Numbered from the stretch's first letter, positions 7,889-16,331 are shown. The stretch: 64,000 bases of DNA from Amycolatopsis acidicola (GCF_007713735.2 NZ_VMNW02000036.1:1-64000); one strand, 5' to 3'. The notes: generated by a model not told the origin, from the letters alone. Numbers and translations: made by a program.

Positions 7889-9121
7889 TCAGCTCCCGCC
7901 GCCGAGGTAGTGCAGCGCGCCGACGACGAGTGCCTCCACCCCGGTGCGCAGCGTGGGATGCGGGATCGGCGCGAACAGCGGCGAGTGGTTCGACGGGATG
8001 TCCTGCTCGAACCGGCCCGCGGCGATGGCCGTGAACACCGGCTCGGGTTCCAGGCCGCCGGTCAGCCAGAACACCGACCGCGCGCCGGCCGCGCGGGCGA
8101 GTTCGCTGAAGTCCTCGCTGCCGGTGACCAGCGGCGCCTCCAGCCAGTGGCCCTGGCCGAAATGCTGTTTGAAGACCTCGGTGACCTGCGCGTTGGCTTC
8201 GTCGTCGTTCTTCGTCACCGGGAAGCTCGCGATGGTGGTGATCTCCGGTTCCTTCGGGCATCCGGCGACCACCGCCTCGCCGCGCACGATGCGCTCGATC
8301 GCGGCCAGCACCTTGGCGCGCACCTGCTCGTCGAAGGTGCGGACGTTGATCTCCAGCTCGGCGTGGTCGGCGATCACGTTGTGCGCCGTGCCGACGTGCA
8401 TCGACCCCACCGTCACCACGGCCGAGTCGGTGGCCGAGATCTCCCGGGAGACGATCGTCTGCAGCCTCGTGACGACCGACGCGGCCAGCACCGCCGGGTC
8501 GACCGTGGTCTCCGGGCGGGACCCGTGCCCGCCGCGCCCGTGCAGGACCACCTTCAGCGCGTCGGTGCCAGCCATGATCACCCCGGGCCTGGTCAGCACC
8601 CAGCCCGCCGGCCCAGGCACGACGTGCTGGCCGAGGCACACGCTGGGCTTTCCCGCGATGTCGAAAAGCCCGTCCTCGACCATCGTCTTGGCGCCCGAGC
8701 CCCGTTCCTCGCCCGGCTGGAAGACCGCCAGCAGTGTGCCCTGCCAGCTCTCCTTCGCCTTCGCGAGCAAATCCGCCGCGCCACTGAGCCAGGCCGCGTG
8801 CATGTCGTGCCCGCAGGCGTGCATCACGCCGTGCTCTTCGCTGGTGTACTCCAGGCCCGTGCGCTCCTCGACGGGCAGCGCGTCGATGTCGGCGCGCAGC
8901 AGCACTACCGGGCCGTCTCCGTTGCGCAGCACGCCGAGTACGCCGGTGCCCCCGATCCCCGTGTGCACCTCGTAACCGGATTCGCCGAGCCGCCGGGCCA
9001 GTTCGGCCGCCGTGCGGTGCTCGGCGAAGGACAGCTCGGGGTGCCGGTGCAGATCGAGGTACAGCTCTTCCAGCGTGGGAAGGAGCCCCTCGAGCGGAGC
9101 GAGTGTGGCCGGGATGCTCAT
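7889..9121 (-). CDS. M20 amidohydrolase (HipO/AbgB-like)
   Basis: A 410-aa member of the amidohydrolase branch of M20 (hippurate hydrolase, N-acyl-amino-acid amidohydrolase). LHRHPELSF is at residues 24-32, RADIDALPV at 76-84, and the metal-binding HACGHDMH at 101-108 with Cys103, His105 and His108. The later GSEDFS motif is also present. It removes acyl or aryl groups from amino acids; the natural substrate is unknown. The ATG at 9121 is divergent from the methyltransferase gene, with 38 bp between them for both promoters. Confidence 0.87.
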   Translation of the reverse strand: MSIPATLAPLEGLLPTLEELYLDLHRHPELSFAEHRTAAELARRLGESGYEVHTGIGGTGVLGVLRNGDGPVVLLRADIDALPVEERTGLEYTSEEHGVMHACGHDMHAAWLSGAADLLAKAKESWQGTLLAVFQPGEERGSGAKTMVEDGLFDIAGKPSVCLGQHVVPGPAGWVLTRPGVIMAGTDALKVVLHGRGGHGSRPETTVDPAVLAASVVTRLQTIVSREISATDSAVVTVGSMHVGTAHNVIADHAELEINVRTFDEQVRAKVLAAIERIVRGEAVVAGCPKEPEITTIASFPVTKNDDEANAQVTEVFKQHFGQGHWLEAPLVTGSEDFSELARAAGARSVFWLTGGLEPEPVFTAIAAGRFEQDIPSNHSPLFAPIPHPTLRTGVEALVVGALHYLGGGS

Positions 9122-9159
9122 CCCGCCATCTCAGCACACCCGTGGAAGGATCACCCGCT

Positions 9160-10641
9160 GTGAATCCTGAGTTTTCCGACGAGTTCTGCGCACGGTTGCG
9201 TGAAGCTTTCCGCCGTACCGGTTACGACACCGACGGGGTGCTCGGGGCGCTCGGCGTCCCCGCGCACGCCGCGCTCGGCCGTGGCGAGCCGGAACTGGCG
9301 TTCCGGGCCAGCCGCGACGCCGGCGAGCTGGGCACGCTGATCCGGCTGTTCCTGTTGGGCGGCAAGGAAACCGAGGCCGACGTGCGGGCCGCGCTCGCAC
9401 CGCTGCCGGTCGAAGACGCGTTCGCGGCCGGGCTGCTCCGCGGCGCGGGCGACGACGTCCGCGCGGGCCTGGATGTGCGCCCGCACGGGGACGAGCAGGG
9501 CTCGTGGTGGGTGGTTTCGGATCTGGATTCCGACGCGCTCGGGAGCGAGGTGCCGGTCGATCACGTGCTCGGCGTCGGGCACGCGTCGCTGAGCCTCGTG
9601 CGCGCGACGATCCGCCGCCCGGTGCGGTCGCTGCTCGACCTCGGCACCGGCAACGGGGTGCAGGCGCTGCACGCGGCGCGGCACGCGGAAAAGCTCACCG
9701 CCACCGACCTGTCCCCGCGCGCGCTCGCGCTGGCGAGCGTCACGTTCCGGCTCAACGAGATCGACGTCGAACTGCGGCGCGGGGAATGGTTCGCGCCGGT
9801 GGCACGGCGGCGGTTCGACCAGATCGTGTGCAACCCGCCGTTCGTCGTCGGCCCGGCGAGGGTCGACTACACCTACCGCGACTCCGGCCTGGCCGGCGAC
9901 GACGCGTCGGCGCTGGTGGTGCGCCAGCTGCCGGCGTTCCTCAACGAGGGCGGTGTCGGGCAGCTGCTCGCTTCGTGGCTGCACATCGAGGGCGAGGACT
10001 GGGGCGACCGGGTGGCGCGCTGGCTGCCGCCGGGCGTCGACGCGTGGTTCGTGCAACGCGACATCGCCGATCCGGGGCTGTACGTCGGAACCTGGCTGCG
10101 CGACGCGGGAATCGACCCGCGCTCGCCGGAAGGCCGCGCGAAGGCGGGCGCGTGGCTCGACTGGTTCGCCGAGGAAAAGGTGCAGGGCATCGGTTTCGGC
10201 TTCGTGACACTGCGCCGCGCGGACGTCACGGATCCGACGATCGTGTGCGAAGACCTCCGGCAGGCCTATGACGATCCGCTCGGCCCGGAAGCCGGTGCCT
10301 GGCTGGATCGCGTCGCGTGGTTGCGCGATCACGGGAACGAGTTGCTGGAGACCAGGTTCCGGGTCCCGCCGACGGTGTTGCTGGAGCGCGTGGACGCCCC
10401 CGGCGAGGAAGGCTGGGAGACCACCGTCCGCCGCCTGCACCGCAGTGACGGGCCGGGCTGGCAGCACGAGGTGGACGAACTGGCCGAGGCGTTGCTCGCC
10501 GGCTGCCGGGGCGCGCTGCCGCTGGCGGATCTGCTGGAGCTGCTCGCGTTCGCTCATGGCGGAACGGCCGGGGAACTCGCCGAAACGGCGGTGCCGATGA
10601 TCCGGGAACTGGTGCGGCACGGGATGGTCGAACCCGCGTGA
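9160..10641 (+). CDS. Class I SAM-dependent methyltransferase with N-terminal domain
   Basis: 493 aa. A ~150-residue N-terminal domain of the actinobacterial DUF7059/methyltransferase type precedes a Rossmann methyltransferase core. The SAM motif DLGTGNG is at residues 160-166 and NPPF at 225-228. NPPY/F marks N-methylation of amide or amino groups, as in HemK/PrmC and N6-adenine enzymes. The C-terminal ~170 residues are unassigned. The GTG at 9160 is chosen for its GGAAGGA Shine-Dalgarno. The target, whether protein glutamine or nucleic acid, cannot be told. Confidence 0.85.
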   Translation: MNPEFSDEFCARLREAFRRTGYDTDGVLGALGVPAHAALGRGEPELAFRASRDAGELGTLIRLFLLGGKETEADVRAALAPLPVEDAFAAGLLRGAGDDVRAGLDVRPHGDEQGSWWVVSDLDSDALGSEVPVDHVLGVGHASLSLVRATIRRPVRSLLDLGTGNGVQALHAARHAEKLTATDLSPRALALASVTFRLNEIDVELRRGEWFAPVARRRFDQIVCNPPFVVGPARVDYTYRDSGLAGDDASALVVRQLPAFLNEGGVGQLLASWLHIEGEDWGDRVARWLPPGVDAWFVQRDIADPGLYVGTWLRDAGIDPRSPEGRAKAGAWLDWFAEEKVQGIGFGFVTLRRADVTDPTIVCEDLRQAYDDPLGPEAGAWLDRVAWLRDHGNELLETRFRVPPTVLLERVDAPGEEGWETTVRRLHRSDGPGWQHEVDELAEALLAGCRGALPLADLLELLAFAHGGTAGELAETAVPMIRELVRHGMVEPA

Positions 10642-10729
10642 GGACTGCTTGCAGGTCCGAGCCATCGAGCACCACGCCTGCCGACGCGAAAACACTGCCG
10701 CGGCTTGCCGCGTCCGACAAGGAGGGCGC

Positions 10730-11155
10730 GTGAGGGCTGTCGTCGCAAGGGTTACCGAGGCGCGCGTGGTCGTCGCCGGGGAGGTCGTCGGGGCCGTGGA
10801 CGAGCCGGGGCTGCTGGTGCTGCTCGGCGTGCACGTGGACGACACGGCGGAGAAAGCCCCTGTGATGGCACGCAAGTTGCACGAACTGCGCATCCTCGAT
10901 GACGAAGAGTCATGCGCTTCGACCGGCGCTCCACTATTGGTGGTGAGCCAGTTCACGCTCTACGGAGACACCCGCAAAGGACGGCGTCCATCGTGGAGCG
11001 CGGCGGCCCGTCCGGCCGCGGCGGAAGAGATTTTCGACACGGTCATCAGTGAACTTTCCGGCCGCGGCGCGCGTGTGAGCACCGGCGTATTCGGCGCGAA
11101 GATGGCTGTACACAGCGTGAACGACGGGCCGTTCACGGTGCTCGTCGAGGTCTAG
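10730..11155 (+). CDS. dtd: D-aminoacyl-tRNA deacylase
   Basis: Removes D-amino acids (and mischarged glycine) from tRNA, recycling it (141 aa, normal length). Signature segments are SQFTLYGDTRKGRRPSW at about 84-100 and the C-terminal NDGPFTV with the cross-subunit Gly-Pro motif. The enzyme acts as a cytoplasmic homodimer. The GTG start is set by GGAGGG at 10721-10726. The position just upstream of sigB is incidental as far as can be seen; a 220-bp promoter-containing gap separates them. Confidence 0.94.
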   Translation: MRAVVARVTEARVVVAGEVVGAVDEPGLLVLLGVHVDDTAEKAPVMARKLHELRILDDEESCASTGAPLLVVSQFTLYGDTRKGRRPSWSAAARPAAAEEIFDTVISELSGRGARVSTGVFGAKMAVHSVNDGPFTVLVEV

Positions 11156-11233
11156 ACCTTTACCTCTCAGGAAGACCTCAGGTTTGGTCGAGCAACCGGA
11201 CGGGCGTTTCCGCCGTCCATTTCTCGGGAACGC

Positions 11234-11260
11234 GGGAACGAATCCAGGGCCGACCGCGTT
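11234..11260 (+). promoter_or_regulatory. SigH/SigE-type ECF promoter for sigB
   Basis: GGGAAC at 11234-11239 is followed after exactly 18 bases by GTT at 11258-11260. This matches the SigH/SigR consensus GGGAAY-N18-GTT. It lies 116 bp upstream of the sigB start. In mycobacteria and corynebacteria sigB is known to be driven by SigH/SigE-type promoters, so the site fits the gene. A second GGGAAC at 11226-11231 lies just upstream but is not spaced correctly. Confidence 0.65.
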
Positions 11261-11375
11261 GACCCAGATGTCCAGCCAACAAGCTGGATTCGCGTACCGG
11301 GTTCCACAGGCCCGGGCCGCGACGCACAGCCGGTGTGACGCACCAACGTGTCAGCCCGTGACCGGGGAGGCAAAC

Positions 11376-12407
11376 ATGTCAGTACAGACTCTGGAGCGGA
11401 AGCCGCGGCGGAGCCGCGAGCGCAAGCTCCCGGAACCGGCTCTCGAGTCCAGCGTACCCGCTCCCGCGATGACGGACGCGGACCTGGACGCGCAAAGCCC
11501 CGCCGCCGACCTCGTCCGCGTGTACCTCAACGGCATCGGCAAGACCTCGCTGCTCACCGCGGCCGACGAGGTGGAGCTGGCCAAGCGGATCGAGGCCGGG
11601 GTGTTCGCCCAGCACATGCTGGAGACCGCGCCGAAGCTCTCCACCGAGCGCAAGGCCGAGCTGAAAGCCCTGATCAGGGACGGGCACCAGGCCAAGAACC
11701 ACCTGCTGGAGGCGAACCTCCGGCTGGTCGTCTCGCTGGCCAAGCGGTACACGGGCCGCGGGATGCCGCTGCTCGACCTGATCCAGGAGGGGAACCTGGG
11801 TCTGATCCGCGCGGTGGAGAAGTTCGACTACTCCAAGGGGTTCAAGTTCTCCACCTACGCGACCTGGTGGATCCGCCAGGCGATCACCCGCGGGATGGCC
11901 GATCAGGGGCGGACCATCCGGCTGCCGGTGCACCTGGTGGAGCAGGTCAACAAGCTGGCGCGGATCAAGCGGGACCTGCACCAGCAGCTCGGCCGTGAGG
12001 CGACCAACGAGGAGCTGGCCGCGGAGTCCGGCATCGCCGCGGAGAAGGTGGCCGACCTGCTTGACCACGCGCGTGACCCGGTGAGCCTGGACATGCCGGT
12101 CGGCACCGAGGAGGACGCCCCGCTAGGTGACTTCATCGAGGACTCCGAGGCGACCGACGCGGAGAGCGCGGTGATTTCCGGTCTGCTGCAAGACGATCTG
12201 CGCCGCGTGCTCGCCACGCTGGACGAGCGGGAGCAGTCCGTGATCCGGCTGCGCTACGGCCTGGACGACGGGCAGCCGCGCACGCTGGACCAGATCGGCA
12301 AGCACTTCGGGCTGTCGCGCGAGCGCGTCCGGCAGATCGAGCGCGAGGTCATGTCCAAGCTGCGCCAGGGAGAACGGGCCGAGCGTCTTCGCGCCTACGC
12401 CAGCTGA
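11376..12407 (+). CDS. sigB: Sigma-70 family RNA polymerase sigma factor SigB
   Basis: A primary-like group 2 sigma factor (343 aa). It lacks the long N-terminal region of SigA. Region 1.2 (DLVRVYLNGIGKTSLLTAADE) is at about 47-67. Region 2 (NLRLVVSLAKRYTGRGM and KGFKFSTYATWWIRQAI) covers about 110-175. Region 3 follows, and region 4 with the helix-turn-helix (SRERVRQIEREVMSKL) lies at about 312-327. The short N-terminus and the LRAYAS end fit mycobacterial and corynebacterial SigB, which directs stress and stationary-phase genes. The start has a clear GGGGAGG RBS 5 bp before the ATG. Confidence 0.92.
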   Translation: MSVQTLERKPRRSRERKLPEPALESSVPAPAMTDADLDAQSPAADLVRVYLNGIGKTSLLTAADEVELAKRIEAGVFAQHMLETAPKLSTERKAELKALIRDGHQAKNHLLEANLRLVVSLAKRYTGRGMPLLDLIQEGNLGLIRAVEKFDYSKGFKFSTYATWWIRQAITRGMADQGRTIRLPVHLVEQVNKLARIKRDLHQQLGREATNEELAAESGIAAEKVADLLDHARDPVSLDMPVGTEEDAPLGDFIEDSEATDAESAVISGLLQDDLRRVLATLDEREQSVIRLRYGLDDGQPRTLDQIGKHFGLSRERVRQIEREVMSKLRQGERAERLRAYAS

Positions 12408-12413
12408 AGCAGA

Positions 12414-12433
12414 GGGTAATCGTCGCATTACCC
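12414..12433 (+). terminator. Small hairpin directly after sigB
   Basis: GGGTAAT and ATTACCC (7-bp perfect stem) enclose a 6-base loop, starting 6 bp after the sigB stop. There is no U-tract. It may be a weak terminator or a 3'-end stabiliser. Confidence 0.45.
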
Positions 12434-12480
12434 AAACGGCCCGTTGACATATGACCTACGTCACGGGACGGTCGAAGCAA

Positions 12481-12590
12481 CGTCCGGGGGGCCCACACGT
12501 CTCCCGGACGTGAGCTTCGCGACCGGTTCCCCCGGTCGCTTGCCCCGGAAGGTCGGGTCCGTCGGGGTGGGCCCGGCCTTCCGATTTTTC
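12481..12590 (+). ncRNA. Possible structured small RNA or leader between sigB and fumarase
   Basis: Three hairpins follow in line: CGTCCGGG/CCCGGACG (12481-12510), GCGACCGG/CCGGTCGC with a C-rich 5-base loop (12519-12539), and the intrinsic terminator at 12547-12590. A TTGACA hexamer at 12444-12449 could be a -35 box, but no convincing -10 is at the right distance. The layout of two hairpins plus terminator is that of a small RNA, loosely like the actinobacterial 6C RNA, but the loops lack runs of six C. An untranslated region of sigB is the alternative. Confidence 0.25.
12547..12590 (+). terminator. Rho-independent terminator between sigB and fumarase
   Basis: A 14-bp stem (12547-12560 with 12569-12582, two G-U wobbles) and an 8-base loop is followed by GATTTTTC. 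It is one of the few classical intrinsic terminators in the window. It would end sigB or a small RNA initiated after it. The remaining 150 bp to the fumarase start hold the promoter region, with nothing recognised in it. Confidence 0.8.
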
Positions 12591-12738
12591 CGGGGTTTCC
12601 CTTATTCCAGGGCAATGTGCACGGTGCGACCTTCGTTCCGCGCCTTTCCCGCATCGGCTTCCCCACACCTCGGGGTCGTTTGCGCAAAGCACGCGGTAAC
12701 GTCTTTTCTCACCCGAACCGCGTGCAAGGGAGCCGTGC

Positions 12739-14406
12739 GTGACCGCCACCACCACCTCGTTCCAGTACACCGACGTGCTGCCGCTAGCCCCGGACACCGA
12801 AACCGAATACCGCCTCGTCACGCCCGAAGGCGTGCGGGTCGTCGAAGCGGGCGGCCGCAAATTCCTGGAAGTGGCGCCGGAAGCGCTGACGAAGCTCGCG
12901 CGCACGGCGATCACCGACATCCAGCACCTGCTGCGCTCTTCACATCTGGCGCAGCTGCGCGCGATCGTCGACGACCCGGAGGCCAGCGGCAACGACCGGT
13001 TCGTCGCGATGGACCTGTTGCGCAACGCGGCGATCTCCGCGGGCGGCGTGCTGCCGATGTGCCAGGACACCGGCACGGCGATCGTGATCGGGAAGCGCAG
13101 CGAGGGCGTGCTCACCGGCGGCGCCGACGAGGAAGCCTTGGCGCGCGGCGTGTTCGACGCCTACCAGGAACTGAACCTGCGGTACTCGCAGATGGCGCCG
13201 CTGAACTTCTGGGAGGAGAAGAACACCGGCACCAACCTCCCGGCGCAGATCGAGCTGTACCACAAGGACGGCGCCAAGGACCCGGTCTACGAGTTCCTGT
13301 TCATGGCCAAGGGCGGCGGCAGCGCCAACAAGACGTTCCTGTACCAGGAGACCAAGGCGGTGCTGAACCCCAAGCGCCTGGCCAAGTTCCTGGACGAGAA
13401 GCTGCGGAGCCTCGGCACCGCGGCGTGCCCGCCGTACCACCTCGCGATCGTCGTCGGCGGCACCTCGGCCGAGTTCAACCTCAAGGTCGCCAAGCTCGCC
13501 TCGGCTCGTTATCTGGACAACCTCCCGGAGGAGGGTTCCGCGCTGGGGCACGGTTTCCGCGACCGTGACCTCGAACAGCAGGTGCTGGAGATGACGCGCC
13601 AGTTCGGCATCGGCGCGCAGTTCGGCGGCAAGTACTTCTGCCACGACGTCCGCGTGATCCGCCTCCCCCGCCACGGCGCGTCCTGCCCGGTCGGCATCGC
13701 GGTGTCGTGCTCCGCCGACCGCCAGGCGAAGGCGAAGATCACCGCCGACGGCGTGTTCATCGAGCAGCTGGAGCGCGACCCCGCGCGGTTCCTGCCCGAG
13801 GTCACCGAGGACGACCTGTCCGACGAGGTCGTGAGCGTGGACCTGAACCGGCCGATGGCCGAGATCCGCGCGCAGCTTTCGCAGCTGCCGGTGAAGACGC
13901 GGCTTTCGCTGACCGGCCCGCTCGTCGTGGCGCGCGACATCGCGCACGCGAAGATCGCCGAGCGGCTGGAGGCCGGCGAGGAGATGCCGCAGTACCTCAA
14001 GGACCACCCGGTGTACTACGCCGGCCCGGCCAAGACGCCCGAGGGTTACGCGTCCGGTTCGTTCGGCCCGACCACGGCCGGCCGGATGGACTCGTACGTG
14101 GCGCAGTTCCAGGCGGCGGGCGGCTCGCTGGTGATGCTCGCGAAGGGCAACCGGTCGAAGCAGGTCACCGCGGCGTGCCAGGAGCACGGCGGGTTCTACC
14201 TCGGCTCGATCGGCGGGCCCGCCGCCCGGCTGGCACAAGACTGCATCAAGCAGGTCGACGTGCTGGAGTACCCGGAGCTGGGCATGGAAGCGGTATGGAA
14301 GATCCAGGTCGAGGACTTCCCCGCGTTCATCGTCGTGGACGACAAGGGCAACGACTTCTTCTCGGAGACCTCGGAACCGGTGCTGCAGATCAGCTTCCGG
14401 AGCTGA
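12739..14406 (+). CDS. Fumarate hydratase, class I (iron-sulfur)
   Basis: Converts fumarate to malate in the citric acid cycle with an oxygen-sensitive [4Fe-4S] cluster (555 aa). The two fused parts of a class I enzyme are present. The N-terminal domain has PMCQDTGTA (Cys in this motif is a cluster ligand) and NTGTNLPAQ. The GGKYFCHDV and ASCPVGIAVSCS segments carry further candidate ligands. The C-terminal Fumerase_C domain contains YYAGPAKTPEGYASGSFGPTTAGRMD. The GTG at 12739 follows AAGGGAGCC. The gene is monocistronic, with the VapB remnant 20 bp behind it. Confidence 0.94.
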   Translation: MTATTTSFQYTDVLPLAPDTETEYRLVTPEGVRVVEAGGRKFLEVAPEALTKLARTAITDIQHLLRSSHLAQLRAIVDDPEASGNDRFVAMDLLRNAAISAGGVLPMCQDTGTAIVIGKRSEGVLTGGADEEALARGVFDAYQELNLRYSQMAPLNFWEEKNTGTNLPAQIELYHKDGAKDPVYEFLFMAKGGGSANKTFLYQETKAVLNPKRLAKFLDEKLRSLGTAACPPYHLAIVVGGTSAEFNLKVAKLASARYLDNLPEEGSALGHGFRDRDLEQQVLEMTRQFGIGAQFGGKYFCHDVRVIRLPRHGASCPVGIAVSCSADRQAKAKITADGVFIEQLERDPARFLPEVTEDDLSDEVVSVDLNRPMAEIRAQLSQLPVKTRLSLTGPLVVARDIAHAKIAERLEAGEEMPQYLKDHPVYYAGPAKTPEGYASGSFGPTTAGRMDSYVAQFQAAGGSLVMLAKGNRSKQVTAACQEHGGFYLGSIGGPAARLAQDCIKQVDVLEYPELGMEAVWKIQVEDFPAFIVVDDKGNDFFSETSEPVLQISFRS

Positions 14407-14426
14407 GCGAACGGGTTGTCCCTGCA

Positions 14427-14666
14427 ATGTCCCGAGTAGAACAGGGGGAAACGATCGAGGTGCCCCGTCATGGCCATGTGGTCGCGGTCTTCATCCCTCC
14501 TCCGCGTCAGCAGAGCCGGTTCGACGAGCTGGTGGTCCAGGGCGCGGCCCGGCCCGCTGAACGAGATCTGACGACCAGGAACCTGGACCAGTACACGAGA
14601 ATCGAGGTTCCGGAGGACGTGGACCCACTCGCCATCCTGCTCGAAATGCGCGAAAACGAGCGATGA
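14427..14666 (+). pseudogene. Truncated Phd/YefM-type antitoxin (VapB-like remnant)
   Basis: 79 residues from the first ATG. RVEQGETIEVPRHGHVVAVFIPP matches the middle of Phd/YefM/VapB antitoxins, where an N-terminal ~20-residue strand-helix normally precedes it. Here the fumarase gene ends just 20 bp upstream, leaving no room for that DNA-binding part. The C-terminal toxin-binding tail (VPEDVDPLAILLEMR) is intact. It overlaps the toxin start by ATGA. Without the N-terminus it probably cannot repress its promoter, and the partner toxin is broken, so the pair is likely dead. Confidence 0.6.
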
Positions 14667-14837
14667 TCTATCTCGACGCGTCAGCGCTCGTGACGTAGGC
14701 GGCACGCCGACGCACTCGATGCATGCCTTGGTGCACAAGAAGAAAAGACCTGCACCAGCACCATCGGCCTGATCGAGACGGTCCGGACCTGCGGCCAGGT
14801 CGGCACGTTCCCGGTGGCCATGCCGGGCGCGGAGTAG
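14663..14837 (+). pseudogene. Broken PIN-domain toxin (vapC remnant)
   Basis: The ATG at 14663 opens with MIYLDASALVT, the hallmark first strand and acidic residue of VapC RNases, then stops at TAG 14696-14698. In another frame from 14748, TSTIGLIETVRTC matches the next conserved VapC segment and runs to TAG at 14835-14837. Only about 175 bp of a normal ~400-bp gene remain, with a frameshift and loss of the C-terminal half. The catalytic centre cannot form. Confidence 0.7.
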
Positions 14838-14884
14838 CGCGAAGTAGCTCAGCCTCCGCAACTGTCGGGCCCGGTGCCGGTCCC

Positions 14885-14965
14885 CCGAACCGGCACCGGC
14901 AGGGCCAACACATCGACGCGAGCAGCCAACACACCAACGCGAGCGGCCGCCACACGCCACCGCGA
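14885..14965. repeat. Short repeat array related to the 6.2-kb array
   Basis: About three imperfect units containing GGCCAACAC/AGCCAACAC-A-CGCGAGC follow at ~23-bp spacing, in the same orientation as the right arm of the array at 6150-6385. It again lies between convergent genes (the vapC remnant and the SRPBCC gene). No opposing arm is present here. Confidence 0.55.
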
Positions 14966-14975
14966 GCGATGCGGG

Positions 14976-15425
14976 TCAGGCCGCGGCGGCGGGGTACATC
15001 TGCTCCAGCCGGTCGAGGGTCTTCTCGATGCCCTCCTTGTTCTTCTTCGGGAAGAAGCTGATCCCGATCAGGAACGGGACGCGGGCGGTGGACCAGTCGA
15101 ACGTCTCGGTGACCTTCGTGCCGCCGTCGGTGGGTTCGAGCTGCCAGCGCCACCGGTGGCCGTTGAAGTGCCGCCACGCGACGAGCCGGTTCTCCTCGTA
15201 TTCGACCACCGTGTTGAGGATCTTGTAGGGCGCGCCCATCTTCATGTCCATCCCGAACTTCGACCCCAGTTCGAGCTTGTCCGGGCCGTTCGACTGCGCC
15301 GCGAGCACCGTGCCCGACCCGTCGAGCACGGGGTGCTTCGACGGGTCGGTCAGCAGGGCGAAGATCTCTTCGGGCGTGGTCGCGATCGTCCGCGTGCCCG
15401 AGACTTGACGTTTGGCCATGGGCAC
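14976..15425 (-). CDS. SRPBCC (START/Bet v1-fold) family protein
   Basis: 149 aa with the polyketide cyclase/dehydrase-like SRPBCC fold. RTIATTPEEIFALLTDPSKHP begins the fold and GTKVTETFDW is the late strand pair. Such proteins bind hydrophobic ligands; no ligand can be assigned. A GTG at 15425 and an ATG at 15419 are both possible starts (two residues apart). The gene lies 11 bp downstream of the lipoprotein gene on the same strand. Confidence 0.82.
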   Translation of the reverse strand: MPMAKRQVSGTRTIATTPEEIFALLTDPSKHPVLDGSGTVLAAQSNGPDKLELGSKFGMDMKMGAPYKILNTVVEYEENRLVAWRHFNGHRWRWQLEPTDGGTKVTETFDWSTARVPFLIGISFFPKKNKEGIEKTLDRLEQMYPAAAA

Positions 15426-15436
15426 ACGCTAGGACA

Positions 15437-15916
15437 TCAGCCGCCGCGTTTCTCGCTCGAGAGCACCAGCTTCCGTTCGCCCAGCGGTGCGCTCAGCGGC
15501 ACCGAGACGACCGGGTAGCGAATGTCCATCGTGCACATCTGGCCCTTGATGTTGGACTTCGTTTCGATCAGGTTCAGCGCGACCTGCGACGACGTCTCCT
15601 CGCGGACTTCCACGGTCGCCTTGCCGCAGCCGCCTTCCTCGGCACGGAGGTAGACCGTCTTCCCGTCGGCTGTGACGTACACCTCATGCGGGTAGTCCGC
15701 GGGCAGCGCGCTCGCGTCGAGCTGGCCCGGTGGCACGACGAGCAGGCCGGTCGGGAAGCTCTGCGAGCTGCCCGGTTTGGTCGGCGCGGCGCTGCTGCTG
15801 GGCGGAGCGCTGGTGGCACCCCCGCCCGCGGCCGGGACGCTCTGCGGTTGCTGGCCACAGGCGGTGACCGTGACGAGCGCTATTCCTGTCGCGGCGAGCA
15901 TTCCTTTCCACCTCAT
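15437..15916 (-). CDS. Hypothetical lipoprotein
   Basis: 159 aa. The N-terminus is a lipoprotein signal peptide: MRWKG, a hydrophobic stretch, then the lipobox VTAC with the lipidated Cys at about residue 20. A Ser/Ala/Pro-rich linker of about 35 residues follows. The remaining ~100 residues form an exported domain with two Cys (GGCGK and QMCTM) that could make a disulfide. No family was recognised. The ATG at 15916 places the signal peptide correctly, while the longer frame start at 15943 would not. Confidence 0.75.
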   Translation of the reverse strand: MRWKGMLAATGIALVTVTACGQQPQSVPAAGGGATSAPPSSSAAPTKPGSSQSFPTGLLVVPPGQLDASALPADYPHEVYVTADGKTVYLRAEEGGCGKATVEVREETSSQVALNLIETKSNIKGQMCTMDIRYPVVSVPLSAPLGERKLVLSSEKRGG

Positions 15917-15989
15917 GCCCCCAAGACGGAACGGGCGCGTCACGGGGTTGCATCAGCGTTCGGCGGCGCGCCCGCGAAGCAACCCGAAC

Positions 15990-16331
15990 GCGGTGACGCC
16001 GACGAGGGGTGACCAGCAGCAACACGACCGTGCCTGCCGAGGCGAGGAACACCTGACCCCGGTCGGCGAGCGCGAAGATTCCGCGAGGCTCGCCTAAGCC
16101 GCCATCGCGGGCAGTAGCACGGGCAATCGCACGCGCAGCAGCACCCGCGCCGGGCCGGCCCCGAGGCTGCCCGCGACCAGCGCCAGCTGCGGGTCCGTGC
16201 GCCGCGCGGCCGCGGAAACCGTGCTGTAGGTGAAGGGCAGCACGATCCCGGCGAACAGCACCGCGAAGACCGTCCAAAGTAGAGCCTTGCTACGCCGCGT
16301 CGACAGCAGCACGGCGGTCTCCCTTCGTCAG
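15990..16331 (-). pseudogene. Decayed phosphonate ABC permease (second permease, PhnV-like)
   Basis: The frame ending at 16094 has LLSTRRSKALLWTVFAVLFAG and a hydrophobic permease segment with PQLALVAGSLGAGPARVLLRV, part of a binding-protein-dependent permease (EAA-like region), then a stop. In another frame EPRGIFALADRGQVFLASAG continues with the permease C-terminal pattern down to about 16000. The first and middle portions are missing. Frameshift and deletions rule out a working protein. Confidence 0.7.

Noticed and set aside
10642..10729. Possible small RNA or tRNA in front of dtd
   Set aside because: No cloverleaf or stable hairpin could be drawn; it only holds the dtd RBS.
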